A stretch of DNA of 64,000 nt from Geomobilimonas luticola (lineage in GTDB: Bacteria > Desulfobacterota > Desulfuromonadia > Geobacterales > Geobacteraceae). The stretch is taken from positions 124,001 to 188,000 of the forward strand of contig NZ_JAHCVK010000004.1 in the NCBI RefSeq assembly GCF_018476905.1, given 5' to 3'. The notes beneath the pieces are model-generated. The model ran no database searches and was not told the DNA's origin. It worked only from the letters and a program-made list of their open reading frames with translations. Shown here in pieces: positions 34,425-44,106 of the stretch (its first letter is position 1; each line of letters opens with the position of its first letter). A program made the position numbers and the translations under genes.

Positions 34425-35789
34425 ATGATGCAGAGAGTAAAGAGATTCTTCCTGCTCACGACAGGCGTCACCATCGCCATCCTGGCCGTCATGGCCAGCA
34501 TGCAGTTCGTGAAACGGACGGTAACCCGAAGCGATCAGGACTACCTGAATCTGTTCCGGCAGGTCATCGGCACGGTGGACAAGAGTTACGTCGAAAAGGT
34601 CGAGCCGAAGAAGCTCATGCAAAGCGCCATCACCGGCATGCTGGCATCCCTCGACCCCCACAGCGCCTACCTCCCCCCGGAACCCTTCAAGGAGATGAAC
34701 ATCCAGATGTCCGGCTCCTTTGGCGGCCTCGGCATCGAAATCACCATGAAGGACGGAAAACTGACCGTTGTCTCCCCCATCGAGGACACGCCCGCCTTCC
34801 GGGCCGGCATCAAGCCCAACGATCATATCGCGAAAATTGACGACAAGCCGACTCGCGGGCTGACCATCACCGAAGCGGTCAATCGGATGCGCGGCAAGCA
34901 GGGGACGAAGGTCACCCTTTCCATCCTCCGCGAGGGGAGCCCGACACCACTGGTCTTTCCCCTGGTGCGCGCCACCATCCAGACGAAAAGCCTGAAATTC
35001 CGGACCCTGGAGCCCGGCTACGGCCTCGTGCGCATCAGCCACTTCCAGCAACATACCGGCGATGAAGTCGTCGCGGCACTGGACAAGCTCAGGGGGCAGA
35101 ATGACGGCACCCTCAAGGGGCTGATCATCGACCTGCGCAACAACCCGGGCGGCCTCCTGGAATCGTGCACCCAGGTGGCGGGGCGCTTCATCGGCGACCG
35201 TCTCGACAACGGCCTCATCGTCTCGACCCGCGGGCGCCTCCCGGACGCCAACCAGCAACTGACCGCCTCCATCGGCCCCAAGGAACCTCCCTACCCCATC
35301 GTGGTACTGATCAACGGCGGCACGGCCAGCGCCTCCGAAATCCTGGCGGGGGCGCTTCAGGACCATAAGCGGGCGATTGTCATGGGCACCCAGAGTTTCG
35401 GCAAGGGGTCGGTCCAGTCGGTCATAACCCTCCGCGACGGGGCAGGACTGAAGCTGACCACCGCCCTCTACTACACTCCCAGCGGCCGGTCCATTCAGGC
35501 AAAGGGGATAACCCCGGACATCGTCGTCGGCAACATCGACCTGAAGGAGGCGAAGAAACAGACCACCCCCGAGTTTCACGAAAAGGACCTGGACGGACAC
35601 ATGATCGTGCCGGAGAAGGGAGATACGCAGCCCCCTTCCCCCGCCACCAGGCCGTCAACCCCGGCGAAACCCGACGGAGAACTGGCAGGAGACTACCAGC
35701 TCTTCCGCGCCCTGGAACTCCTCCGCGGTCTCGATGTCATGGCGGTTGCGCCTCTCCCCAGAAAAAATGACCGGCATAACCCGCGATAG
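34425..35789 (+). CDS. C-terminal-processing peptidase (S41A, CtpA-like)
   Basis: 454 residues: signal anchor (about 8-28), an N-terminal helical part, PDZ domain (about 95-175; GGLGIEITMKDGKLTVVSPI, ITEAVNRMRGKQGTKVTLSI) and S41 catalytic core with Ser in GGTASASEILAGAL and Lys in FGKGSVQSVITL. Periplasmic, degrades or trims proteins from the C-terminus. The tail (about 400-454) is rich in Pro, Thr and Ser and then charged. AGGAGG ten bases before the ATG. Its end overlaps miaA by 23 bases. Confidence 0.93.
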   Translation: MMQRVKRFFLLTTGVTIAILAVMASMQFVKRTVTRSDQDYLNLFRQVIGTVDKSYVEKVEPKKLMQSAITGMLASLDPHSAYLPPEPFKEMNIQMSGSFGGLGIEITMKDGKLTVVSPIEDTPAFRAGIKPNDHIAKIDDKPTRGLTITEAVNRMRGKQGTKVTLSILREGSPTPLVFPLVRATIQTKSLKFRTLEPGYGLVRISHFQQHTGDEVVAALDKLRGQNDGTLKGLIIDLRNNPGGLLESCTQVAGRFIGDRLDNGLIVSTRGRLPDANQQLTASIGPKEPPYPIVVLINGGTASASEILAGALQDHKRAIVMGTQSFGKGSVQSVITLRDGAGLKLTTALYYTPSGRSIQAKGITPDIVVGNIDLKEAKKQTTPEFHEKDLDGHMIVPEKGDTQPPSPATRPSTPAKPDGELAGDYQLFRALELLRGLDVMAVAPLPRKNDRHNPR

Positions 35790-36687
35790 CAACCTGCTCG
35801 TGGTGCTGGGACCGACCGCTTCGGGGAAGACCCGCCTGGGGGTGGAACTGGCACGGCGCTTCAACGGAGAGGTCATCTCCGCAGACTCCCGCCAGGTCTA
35901 CCGTGGCATGGACATCGGCAGCGGCAAGGACCTGACGGAGTACGGCAGCATCCCCCACCACCTCATCGACATCGTCGAGCCTGCGTACGAATTCAACGTC
36001 TTCGAGTTTCAGCGCCGCTTCCTGGACGCTTTCGGCGATATCCTCCAGCGCGGCCGGCTTCCCGTCCTGGTGGGAGGAACCGGCATGTACCTGGAAGCAG
36101 TCCTGAAGGGATATCGTCTGGTGGAGGTACCGAAAGACCGGGTCCTGCGCGGGGAACTGGCGAACCTCGCCGTGGATGCACTCGCCGAAAGGCTGCGGAG
36201 CGTCAATCCCCGCCTCCACAACACCACCGACCTCCTCGACCGGGAGCGCCTCGTGCGGGCCATCGAGATCGCCGCGTACGAACGGAACCATGCGCCTGAG
36301 CCGCTGCCGGAAATACGGCCACTCGTCCTCGGCATCCGCTGGGAACGAAGCGTGCTCCGCCAGCGCATTACCGACCGTCTTCGGACCCGGCTCGACCACG
36401 GGTTGATCGAGGAGGTGGCACGGCTTCACGCCGAAGGTATCCCCTGGGAAAGGCTGGAATTCTACGGTCTGGAATACCGTTTCGTGGCAAAACACCTGCA
36501 GGGGGAGCTCAACCGCAACGACCTGTTCCAGAAGCTGAACAGCGCCATCCACGACTTCGCCAAGCGCCAGGATACCTGGTTCCGCCGCATGGAACGAAAC
36601 GGGACGTCGATCCACTGGCTCGACGGGACCGGCGACCCGCTGGCGGAAGCGTTGGGAATCATTTCACGGGAACGGCATGACACCTGA
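35767..36687 (+). CDS. miaA: tRNA dimethylallyltransferase
   Basis: 306 residues. Adds the dimethylallyl group to N6 of A37 in tRNAs reading UNN codons. P-loop VVLGPTASGKTRLGVEL, DSRQVYRGMDIGSGKDL, HHLIDIVEPAYEFNVFEF, LVGGTGMYLEAVLKGY and FYGLEYRFVAKHL are all characteristic. The ATG at 35767 (no clear ribosome site) lies inside the end of the S41 gene, suggesting translational coupling; overlaps the glycosyltransferase start by 11 bases. Confidence 0.95.
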   Translation: MTGITRDSNLLVVLGPTASGKTRLGVELARRFNGEVISADSRQVYRGMDIGSGKDLTEYGSIPHHLIDIVEPAYEFNVFEFQRRFLDAFGDILQRGRLPVLVGGTGMYLEAVLKGYRLVEVPKDRVLRGELANLAVDALAERLRSVNPRLHNTTDLLDRERLVRAIEIAAYERNHAPEPLPEIRPLVLGIRWERSVLRQRITDRLRTRLDHGLIEEVARLHAEGIPWERLEFYGLEYRFVAKHLQGELNRNDLFQKLNSAIHDFAKRQDTWFRRMERNGTSIHWLDGTGDPLAEALGIISRERHDT

Positions 36688-37948
36688 TGTCCGCTCCCGT
36701 TATCTCGGCACCCGCACAATCGACGGCAGCTGGGAGCTATCCGGCTGCGGCGAAACCGGCTTTGCGGGAACCGTGGTCATCCCCGCTCTGGCGGAAAGCG
36801 CCCGCCTCGGCGCGACTCTCCGCTCCCTCGCCGCCAATCCGCCCGAACCCCTGGCCCGTTTCCTCATCGTCGTGGTGGTGAACCATAGAACCGACGCCCC
36901 GGATCGCGACAAGGCCGACAATCGTGCAACACTCGCGTTGCTCCCCGCGTGGGGCCAACGGCTCCAGCAACTCAGGCTTGCCTGGGTGGATGCTGCCACC
37001 ACCGGCAGGGAACTGCCGGTCAAGGGGGGAGGGGTAGGCCTGGCCCGCAAGATCGGTCTCGATCTGGCCCTTTCCCGTCTTGCAGGCAACGACGTCGACC
37101 CGCTCCTGGTATGCCTCGATGCCGACACCCTCGTGGAGCCATCCTACCTGCAAGCCATTATCGATCATTTCAGGGTGACGAAACGCGGGGGCGCCATCAT
37201 CCCCTTCCGGCACCAGGCGGGAGAGACATCGGCCGAACAGGCCGCCATCGACCGGTACGAACTGTTCCTCCGGAGCTACGTGCTCGGGCTTGAACTAGCC
37301 GGCTCGCCCTATGCCTTTCATACCGTCGGAAGCGCCATGGCCTGCACCGCGTCAGCCTATGTGCGGATGGGGGGAATGAACCGCCGGGCCGCGGGTGAGG
37401 ATTTCTACTTCCTCCAGCAGCTCCACCGGACGGCTGGCATCGACCAGGTCCGGGGAACGACGGTCCACCCGGCATCCCGCCCATCCCATCGCGTGCCGTT
37501 CGGTACCGGGCGGGCCATCGGACGAACCCTTGCCGGTGACAGCTCGGCCATCGGCTTTTACCACCCGGAATGCTTTCTTCTGCTGGGGAAATGGCTGCAA
37601 CTGGTAGGTAACGGTCTGGGTAGTGATGGAGATGAACTGCTGGCGGCTGCGGCAGACGCCTCACCCCATCTGGCCGAGTATCTGGAGAAAGAAAGTTTCG
37701 GCCCAACCTGGGCCGGGCTGCGACGCAACAACCGGCACGAAGACACGCTGCTTCAGGCTTTCCACGGCTGGTTCGACGGCCTCAGGACCATGAAACTGAT
37801 CCACCACCTGGCGGCCGGGCCTCTCCCCCGCTGCGGCCCGGAAGCGGCGCTCCCTCCGTTGCTGGAGCGGGCCGGGCTGAAGCCGGCCATGGGGGTGGGC
37901 GATCAACTGGAACTGTTGCGCAACGTCCAGGGCATTGCGTTAAAATAG
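36677..37948 (+). CDS. GT2-like glycosyltransferase
   Basis: 423 residues, GT-A fold. VVIPALAESARLGATLRSL is the nucleotide-sugar entry strand, LLVCLDADTLVEP carries the DxD-type metal motif and GGMNRRAAGEDFYFLQQL the catalytic ED region. The C-terminal 130 residues are helical and unique. No membrane helices. Donor and acceptor unknown. Its start overlaps miaA by 11 bases, and it converges on the zinc-ribbon protein gene. Confidence 0.75.
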   Translation: MTPDVRSRYLGTRTIDGSWELSGCGETGFAGTVVIPALAESARLGATLRSLAANPPEPLARFLIVVVVNHRTDAPDRDKADNRATLALLPAWGQRLQQLRLAWVDAATTGRELPVKGGGVGLARKIGLDLALSRLAGNDVDPLLVCLDADTLVEPSYLQAIIDHFRVTKRGGAIIPFRHQAGETSAEQAAIDRYELFLRSYVLGLELAGSPYAFHTVGSAMACTASAYVRMGGMNRRAAGEDFYFLQQLHRTAGIDQVRGTTVHPASRPSHRVPFGTGRAIGRTLAGDSSAIGFYHPECFLLLGKWLQLVGNGLGSDGDELLAAAADASPHLAEYLEKESFGPTWAGLRRNNRHEDTLLQAFHGWFDGLRTMKLIHHLAAGPLPRCGPEAALPPLLERAGLKPAMGVGDQLELLRNVQGIALK

Positions 37949-37970
37949 CTCATTGGTGCCAGGTAGAACC

Positions 37971-38891
37971 TCAGGCAATCTCCTCGAACAAGTCACTGAC
38001 CAGGTCGCCGCGCAGGAACCAGATGGCGGCCAGGAATGGTGCGGCCAAGAGCGCAAGCATGACCAGAGTGCTCACCACGCCGATGAGATAGTAGAGGATG
38101 GTTGCATCGCTCGACGAACGCCGGACCCAGTTCACCAGGGAAACCAACTGGTCGCCGGCAACATAGGCCAGTCCCCACCAGGCACAGATCTCCAGTCCCC
38201 TGCGAGCCCAGGGGAGCAGCCTGAGAAAACAGGCGGCGACACCGATCGTCACGGCGCCGAACAGTATCTGGACAACCGGGAACACCACTCCACCCCATAC
38301 GGAGTGGAGCGCGGCAAACTCCTCGGCAAGAAACTGGTCTCCCGCAACTTCCCGCAATTTGTCATAATAGGAGCTGATTCCCAGCCCGGAATAGACTATG
38401 ACGGCGAGTGCTGCCAGGACGAACGTCCACCCCACCAGCTGCACCGGCAGGGGGACAACGGCTGCCGGCTCGGGAGGTAAGTCCGGCATGGCACCAGGAC
38501 TGCCGTACGATCTGCCGGCATTCTTCTCTTCGAGCCGGCGGAGATCCTCTTCAGCACGCTGCCGTATTTCGGCCGGATCAAGCGCCTCTTGCTGCCGGGG
38601 GGGCCTGCCCGGCGCCGGCTGCGCCGGAGCACTCCCACTCTTCCCCTTCTTCTCGTTGTAATCCTTGATCACCAGACCGCAGGTTGGGCAGATATCGAAC
38701 CGCTCTTCGGAAAAGGTCGAAAACCGGCAGGCCGGACATTCGGTAGCCGTATCCTTCCAGCTGGCAGTCGCCTCTTTCTTCACGAAAAAACTGGTCTTGC
38801 AGCGGGGACAATCCATGTTCATTCCCTCGGCGGGAACATTCACATCGCTTATCTGGCCGCTGAGCCGGCAATGGGGGCACTGAATTTTCAT
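37971..38891 (-). CDS. Zinc-ribbon membrane protein
   Basis: 306 residues. Two zinc ribbons at the N-terminus (MKIQCPHCRLSGQI with MDCPRCKTSFFV, an MJ0042-like type; then TECPACRFSTFSEERFDICPTCG), a charged linker rich in Glu, Arg, Pro (about 82-145), and four hydrophobic helices (about 150-295). The ribbon-plus-helices layout is common among uncharacterised Geobacter proteins. No function can be assigned. The ATG at 38891 has AAGGAAGG upstream. Confidence 0.75.
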   Translation of the reverse strand: MKIQCPHCRLSGQISDVNVPAEGMNMDCPRCKTSFFVKKEATASWKDTATECPACRFSTFSEERFDICPTCGLVIKDYNEKKGKSGSAPAQPAPGRPPRQQEALDPAEIRQRAEEDLRRLEEKNAGRSYGSPGAMPDLPPEPAAVVPLPVQLVGWTFVLAALAVIVYSGLGISSYYDKLREVAGDQFLAEEFAALHSVWGGVVFPVVQILFGAVTIGVAACFLRLLPWARRGLEICAWWGLAYVAGDQLVSLVNWVRRSSSDATILYYLIGVVSTLVMLALLAAPFLAAIWFLRGDLVSDLFEEIA

Positions 38892-39175
38892 CGTCTGAAC
38901 CTTCCTTACAGATGCAGTTGACGGGGAATCGCCGCAATCGACGTTTGCGTGTGGCGGGAACGCAATGACATCAATGACTGCACGGAGTTAAGGCTAGCAA
39001 ATTTTGTACCCTGCGACATTTACATGACACTACGCTGCAAACACTGAAAAAATGGGCACAAACTAAATTGTTGCAGAAGAGACATCGGCCCTCAGACTGG
39101 CGATCTCGCCCCTGACTGACAAAAAACGTCTCCTCGACGCGCCATCGCCGGAAAGCCCGCAGAACCCGATTCCCC

Positions 39176-39204
39176 TTGTAAGCGACCGATAGTTATGGAA
39201 TAAT
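39176..39204 (+). promoter_or_regulatory. Promoter of gspA-gspB
   Basis: TTGTAA (39176-39181), 17-base spacer, AATAAT (39199-39204), 53 bases before the start codon. The rest of the 365-base gap (38892-39256) shows no gene or repeat. Confidence 0.55.
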
Positions 39205-39256
39205 CTCAAGGTGATAACATTCCCCACGTGACCCCGGCCGACGAAGGATCAACCCC

Positions 39257-40936
39257 ATGTACTGCACCTATTACGGGTTTCGGGAAAAACCGTTCACCAT
39301 CACCCCCAATCCCCGTTTCGTTTTTCTCAGCAAAAATCACCGGGAGGCATTCGCCCATCTTCTCTACGGCATAGACAACCACGGGGGGTTCATCGTCCTG
39401 ACCGGCGAGGTGGGAACCGGCAAGACCACCGTACTCCGCACCCTCATGGAAAAGCTGGACGACGGCCGGTATCGGACCGCCCTGATCTTCAACCCCTGCA
39501 TCTCTGCCCTTGAACTTCTTCGCAGCATCAACCGCGAATACGGGCTCCCCGCAGAGGGGCTCGACAACGCCGATCTCCTCGACCACCTCAACCGCTTCCT
39601 GCTGGAGGAGAACCGGGCGGGCCGTACGGTCGTGCTGGTTATCGACGAGGCCCAGAACCTTCCTCCCCAAACCCTGGAGCAGATCCGACTCATCTCGAAC
39701 CTGGAAACCGACACCGACAAGCTGATCCAGATCGTGCTCGCCGGCCAGCCCGAACTGGAGCGTCTCATGTCCCGCCCGGAACTGAGGCAGCTCGCCCAGC
39801 GAGTGTCAGTACGCTACCACCTCCTCCCCCTCGACTTCGAGGATGCGCGGGCGTACATCGATCACCGGGTAACCGTGGCGGGAGGTAGAGGAGCGGCCGC
39901 CTTCTCCCGAGGGGCGTTGCAGCGGATATTTCGCAGAGCCGGTGGCGTGCCCCGGCTCATCAACATCGCCTGCGACCGGGCGCTGCTGATCGGCTATACC
40001 GACGAGAAACGGAACATCTCTGCGTCCATGGCACGAAGGGCCATCAGAGAGGTTGGCGAATTCGGGAAGACCGGATGGCCAATGGAGCGGTTGCGCACGG
40101 CATGGACTGGCCTGTTGATCCTTGCTGCCGTTGTAACGCTTATTGCGGCCTTCCACCGTGTACAGCGAAAACCGGTGCCGCCTGCTGCCGCTGTTCCTCC
40201 ATCCTCCCCGCCTGCCGCGAAAAAGGGGTCTTCCCCTTCGGCAAAGCCCCCTCTCCTTCCAGCAAACGACGATTTCGCCGCGGCGGTCCGCTGGGAACTG
40301 TCCTCCACGGGAGAAAGCGCAAATGCGGTTCGGGCTTTCAATGCCCTGACAAAAGGCTGGCATGTCCGGCAGGTTACGGCCGGCAGGAAACTCTCCCTGC
40401 CCGGCGACATGGAACTTCTTGCCGCACAGCGCGGGCTTCGCCTGGCGCGCATGGATGCGGACCTCGCCACGCTGCGCCGGTTCGACGTGCCTGCCCTGCT
40501 GGAGATCCCCCTCTCCGGCAAAAACGGTAGACGCTACCTTGCACTGACCGGCGTCAATGCACAGGGGGTTTCGGTGTCGCCACCACTACTGGGAAAGAGC
40601 TCGTTCAGCGAAGCTGACCTGAAGCGCTTCTGGGCCGGCCGCGCCTATCTCCCCTGGAAGGATTTCAACCAGCTGGCACACGCCACCGCAACCGACGCAA
40701 ACAGGGTGGAGATACTCCGCCTCCAGATTCTGCTTGCGGGCGCAAAAACTTACGACCACGAACCGACCGGGGTCTACGACGAGGAGACCATGAACGCCGT
40801 CAAGGAGTTCCAGAAAAGGCACGGAATCCCGGAAGACGGACGGGCAGAGGGAATGACCCTTCTTCTCCTCTACCGTGACGCGGGAAGATTCGCCATACCT
40901 CGATTGGATGGCAAAGAAAACAGGCAGAAACGATGA
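39257..40936 (+). CDS. gspA: GspA/ExeA-like AAA+ ATPase with peptidoglycan-binding domain
   Basis: 559 residues. The N-terminal AAA+ module begins MYCTYYGFREKPFTITPNP and has Walker A LTGEVGTGKTTVLR, Walker B VLVIDEAQNLPPQTLE and sensor ISNLETDTDKLIQIVLAGQPEL. A transmembrane helix follows at about 280-300, then a Pro/Ala-rich stretch and a C-terminal C39-like/peptidoglycan-binding region (GVYDEETMNAVKEFQKRHGI). GspA/ExeA inserts the type II secretin through the cell wall together with GspB. The next gene encodes GspB, overlapping by ATGA. Confidence 0.9.
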   Translation: MYCTYYGFREKPFTITPNPRFVFLSKNHREAFAHLLYGIDNHGGFIVLTGEVGTGKTTVLRTLMEKLDDGRYRTALIFNPCISALELLRSINREYGLPAEGLDNADLLDHLNRFLLEENRAGRTVVLVIDEAQNLPPQTLEQIRLISNLETDTDKLIQIVLAGQPELERLMSRPELRQLAQRVSVRYHLLPLDFEDARAYIDHRVTVAGGRGAAAFSRGALQRIFRRAGGVPRLINIACDRALLIGYTDEKRNISASMARRAIREVGEFGKTGWPMERLRTAWTGLLILAAVVTLIAAFHRVQRKPVPPAAAVPPSSPPAAKKGSSPSAKPPLLPANDDFAAAVRWELSSTGESANAVRAFNALTKGWHVRQVTAGRKLSLPGDMELLAAQRGLRLARMDADLATLRRFDVPALLEIPLSGKNGRRYLALTGVNAQGVSVSPPLLGKSSFSEADLKRFWAGRAYLPWKDFNQLAHATATDANRVEILRLQILLAGAKTYDHEPTGVYDEETMNAVKEFQKRHGIPEDGRAEGMTLLLLYRDAGRFAIPRLDGKENRQKR

Positions 40937-41631
40937 GTTCGATTCTCAAGGCCCTGCAGAAACTCGAGCAGGAAAAATCCAGTCGCCGCCAGGGTGCTCC
41001 CGACGTTACCGTTGACATCGCCAAACCTACAACGGCTAAACGACGCTCTCCCTGGTTTATTCCTGCCGCCATGGCCGGCGTCACCCTACTGGCTGTCCTC
41101 ATCACCTACGCCGCCATGGGAGGATTCTCCCGCACCAGACTGGCGCCAGTCGCCGTTGCTCCTCCTGCCGGCACTCTCCCGGGAAAGGTGACGCTGTCCC
41201 CCCCGGCAGCGGTCGCACCTGCGACGCCCCCCCCATCCCTCTCCACGCAGCTCCCGGTCAATCAGAAGCCCCAGAACAAAGGGGTGACACCTGACCTGAC
41301 CAGGACCGTCGCCCCGAGATCCGCACCCCTTCCCCGGCAACAGGCCACCACGCCTCCCCAGCCCCCGGTCCAGGCTGCCCCCCCTGTCCCGGTAAAGGTG
41401 GAACCCGTATCCTCCCCCGCCGCTCCCCCTCTGCCGGCGCTGAAAGTAACCGGCATCGCCTGGCAGAAGGACAACTCGTCACGGCTGGCGATGGTAAATG
41501 GCGCAGCGGTGGCAGAAGGAGGGAGCGTGGGAGGTGCCCGGGTCGAGGAGATTTTCCCGGACCGGGTCCGCTTTACGGCAGGGAAGCAGAACTTCGAGGT
41601 TCCACTGGGAAAATCCTCCGCCGATCGGTGA
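40933..41631 (+). CDS. gspB: GspB-like type II secretion assembly protein
   Basis: 232 residues: short cytosolic start (MSSILKALQKLEQEKSSRRQ, the typical GspB/ExeB opening), one transmembrane helix (about 40-60), a long Pro/Ala/Thr-rich periplasmic spacer (about 65-165) and a C-terminal T2SS-B domain (LKVTGIAWQKDNSSRLAMVN, GGARVEEIFPDRVRFTAG). It overlaps gspA and would pair with it. The other gsp genes are not in the window. Confidence 0.87.
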   Translation: MSSILKALQKLEQEKSSRRQGAPDVTVDIAKPTTAKRRSPWFIPAAMAGVTLLAVLITYAAMGGFSRTRLAPVAVAPPAGTLPGKVTLSPPAAVAPATPPPSLSTQLPVNQKPQNKGVTPDLTRTVAPRSAPLPRQQATTPPQPPVQAAPPVPVKVEPVSSPAAPPLPALKVTGIAWQKDNSSRLAMVNGAAVAEGGSVGGARVEEIFPDRVRFTAGKQNFEVPLGKSSADR

Positions 41632-41697
41632 TCCGCGGCCGGGCTCAATTTGCGTCCCCCCTCTCCGTACGTTACTATTGGGGGAGGAGGTTGCATC

Positions 41698-42528
41698 ATG
41701 ACCGGACGGGAATTCACCGCCTTTGCCCTGGCAGGGGAGATAGACCTGAACAGGCTTGCCGGCCAACTCGGAATCCACCGTCGCTACCGATGGGAAGAAC
41801 CGCTCCTCCTCAACCCCGACACCCTCACACCGATTACGGCTGAACAGGGCCAGGGGCGGCAGGTCTACCTCTACTATTTCGGCGGCGTAGTGTTCATTGA
41901 TTGCCCCGACCAGGTCATGGCCGACTTTGCCCACCGGATGGGGAACACGGTAGAGGCATTCAAGACCTTTTCAGCCGGCAGATACCGGGAAACCTACTCA
42001 CTGCGCGTGGAAGCCCGGCGAGAACCTGTCGTCGCCAACAACTACGCCATCGTGCCCGTCTATGCACCGATATTCTCCGACCTCATTGCCTTCGTCATCG
42101 CAAAGTCCGTCGCCCTTGAACGTATCGAGGAGAACGTGGACACGGTGCTCGATGAGGTCGAGGGGCTCATTGCCCTTCTCGACAAGGGGAAGGTCGGCAT
42201 CCCCGACCGGCGCCTTGCCAAACTCGCCTCCACCATCCTCAACTTCAAGTACCGCTCCATCTCCCACGTTATGATCCTCGACAAGCCCGACATAACCTGG
42301 GAAGATCCTGCCTCCGAACGTCTCTACCTGACCATGGCCAATCAGTTCGAGCTTTCCCAGCGCTACCAGGAGATAAAACACAAGTCCGATACGCTTCTCG
42401 ATATCACGGAGGTTTTCTCAAGCCTCTCCCATGCGCGGCGCGCCGCCCGCCTGGAGTGGATTATCATTATTCTCATCTTCATCGAGATCGTGATTTATGT
42501 TTTCGATATTGTCCGCAAGGGAGGATGA
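41698..42528 (+). CDS. RMD1/DUF155-family protein
   Basis: 276 residues. LYYFGGVVFIDCPDQVMADF, the DUF155 region and a C-terminal transmembrane helix (about 252-272; LEWIIIILIFIEIVIYVFDI) match the RMD1/Sif2 family known from mitochondria and bacteria, with no established biochemical role. Ribosome site GGAGGAGG seven bases before the ATG; the frame opens earlier at 41650. It converges on ppx, 24 bases away. Confidence 0.8.
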   Translation: MTGREFTAFALAGEIDLNRLAGQLGIHRRYRWEEPLLLNPDTLTPITAEQGQGRQVYLYYFGGVVFIDCPDQVMADFAHRMGNTVEAFKTFSAGRYRETYSLRVEARREPVVANNYAIVPVYAPIFSDLIAFVIAKSVALERIEENVDTVLDEVEGLIALLDKGKVGIPDRRLAKLASTILNFKYRSISHVMILDKPDITWEDPASERLYLTMANQFELSQRYQEIKHKSDTLLDITEVFSSLSHARRAARLEWIIIILIFIEIVIYVFDIVRKGG

Positions 42529-42552
42529 TGCCGGAGATTTCCCGACGGCAGG

Positions 42553-44106
42553 TCAGGAGATGGCAGGAGAAGCGGCAGGGGTAGGGGTCAGCTGAAGTTT
42601 CCGCTCGAAGGCAGCTTCCATCAGGTCTCCCTTCAGCTTGCCGCCGAACAGTTCCACCGAAAGGTCTTCAGCCCCGGCCAGACGGAGGGTGAGTACCGAC
42701 GGCGAAAGCGAGCATTCCACCCCCTGAACGAAAGAGTTGCGGCGGCGGTCGAGACCATCGGCAAGACGGAGGATGCCGCCAAGGCGGTTTACCAGCCGCT
42801 GATCGGGCGGGGCAAGACGGGCAAAGCTCTCGTGCTTCTTTTTCGGCAGGGACTTGCGGTGGTAACGGGCGATGTTGGCGATCAGTTCCATCTCCCGCGG
42901 CGTGAAACCGAACAGGTCGGCGTGACGGATCAGGTGGTAGGAATGCTTGTGGTGTCGGGAATAACTGATGAAATAGCCGATGTCATGGAGCAGGGCGGCA
43001 CTCTCCAGGAGCTGTCGCTCCCGTTTCCCCAGCCTGAAGTGGTCCGCCAGGGGATCGAATATCTGCAGCGCCAGTCGTGCCACGTGACTGGAATGCTCCT
43101 CGTCGAAATGGCAGGAGCGGGCAAAATCGAGTACCGACTGCCGCCAGCTTCGCGCCCGTGGCGACCCCGGCAGCAGACGGTGCTTTTTCAGGCTGCGGAG
43201 GATGAGCCCCTCCCGGATACCCCGCTCGTTGACCTTGAGCAGGTTGGCGCCGACGAAATCCATCAGTTCGTCCACCGCAACCACGCCTGCCACGATGATG
43301 TCGGCCCGGTCCGGATTCAGGCCGGGCACCCCCCGCCGCCCCTTCAGATCCCTGCGCAGTAGCATGGCAAGAAGGTGCACCACTTCGGAACGGAGCACCT
43401 CGTAGCCATGGATCGAACCATACCCCTCCTTGCGCATGGCCATGACCATGGCGGCAATGGCGGTCATGGTTCCCCCCGAGCCGAGGATCGTGTTGAGCGC
43501 AACCTCTTCTCCGTAAAAGGCTTCCTTGAGGGCCTTGCGGACATGCTTGCGCAGTTTCGCGTAATCACCGCGGCTGACCGGGTCGGATCCTATGAACCTC
43601 TCCGTCAGGACAACCGCCCCCAGCTCCAGGGAATAGATCTCCTCGATGTGGGCGCCGAGGGCCGTGACGATTTCCAGGCTGCCGCCCCCGATGTCGACCA
43701 TCGCATAACGCATCCCTTCCATGTCGAAGTTGTTCTGGGCGGAAAGGACCGCCAGTTCGGCCTCTTCGTCCCCACCGATTACGGTGACGTCGATGCCGAT
43801 GTCGTTCCTGATGGCGTCGACGAACGCAACCCCGTTTACTGCCTTGCGCACCGCACTGGTTGCGACCGCTTCCACGTTTTTCACCCTGTAGCCGTCAAAT
43901 ATTTTCTTCATCCGGGAAAGGCCGTCCATCGCCCGCTGCCAGGCGGCAGGCGCAATCGCACCGGTCCTGGCAAACCCCTCCCCCAGGCGCACGGTCGCTT
44001 TCTCGTCGTCAAGAATTCTGAAGGTACCGGTCGCATCCACCTCCACCACGATGGAGCGTATGGAGTTGGTTCCGATGTCGATGGCAGCCAGCCGGTTTCC
44101 TTTCAC
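42553..44106 (-). CDS. ppx: Exopolyphosphatase / pppGpp phosphatase (Ppx/GppA)
   Basis: 517 residues. The N-terminal ASKHA domain has LAAIDIGTNSIRSIVVE (phosphate 1), YAMVDIGGGSLEIVTA and ILGSGGTMTAIAAM; the C-terminal part (about 330-470) is the HD-like domain of long Ppx forms (LESAALLHDIGYFISYSRHH, HSYHLIRHADLFGF). Full-length E. coli type (about 513 aa). It releases terminal phosphate from polyphosphate or pppGpp. Last of seven tightly packed minus-strand genes; overlaps CHAD by ATGA. Confidence 0.93.
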   Translation of the reverse strand: MKGNRLAAIDIGTNSIRSIVVEVDATGTFRILDDEKATVRLGEGFARTGAIAPAAWQRAMDGLSRMKKIFDGYRVKNVEAVATSAVRKAVNGVAFVDAIRNDIGIDVTVIGGDEEAELAVLSAQNNFDMEGMRYAMVDIGGGSLEIVTALGAHIEEIYSLELGAVVLTERFIGSDPVSRGDYAKLRKHVRKALKEAFYGEEVALNTILGSGGTMTAIAAMVMAMRKEGYGSIHGYEVLRSEVVHLLAMLLRRDLKGRRGVPGLNPDRADIIVAGVVAVDELMDFVGANLLKVNERGIREGLILRSLKKHRLLPGSPRARSWRQSVLDFARSCHFDEEHSSHVARLALQIFDPLADHFRLGKRERQLLESAALLHDIGYFISYSRHHKHSYHLIRHADLFGFTPREMELIANIARYHRKSLPKKKHESFARLAPPDQRLVNRLGGILRLADGLDRRRNSFVQGVECSLSPSVLTLRLAGAEDLSVELFGGKLKGDLMEAAFERKLQLTPTPAASPAIS

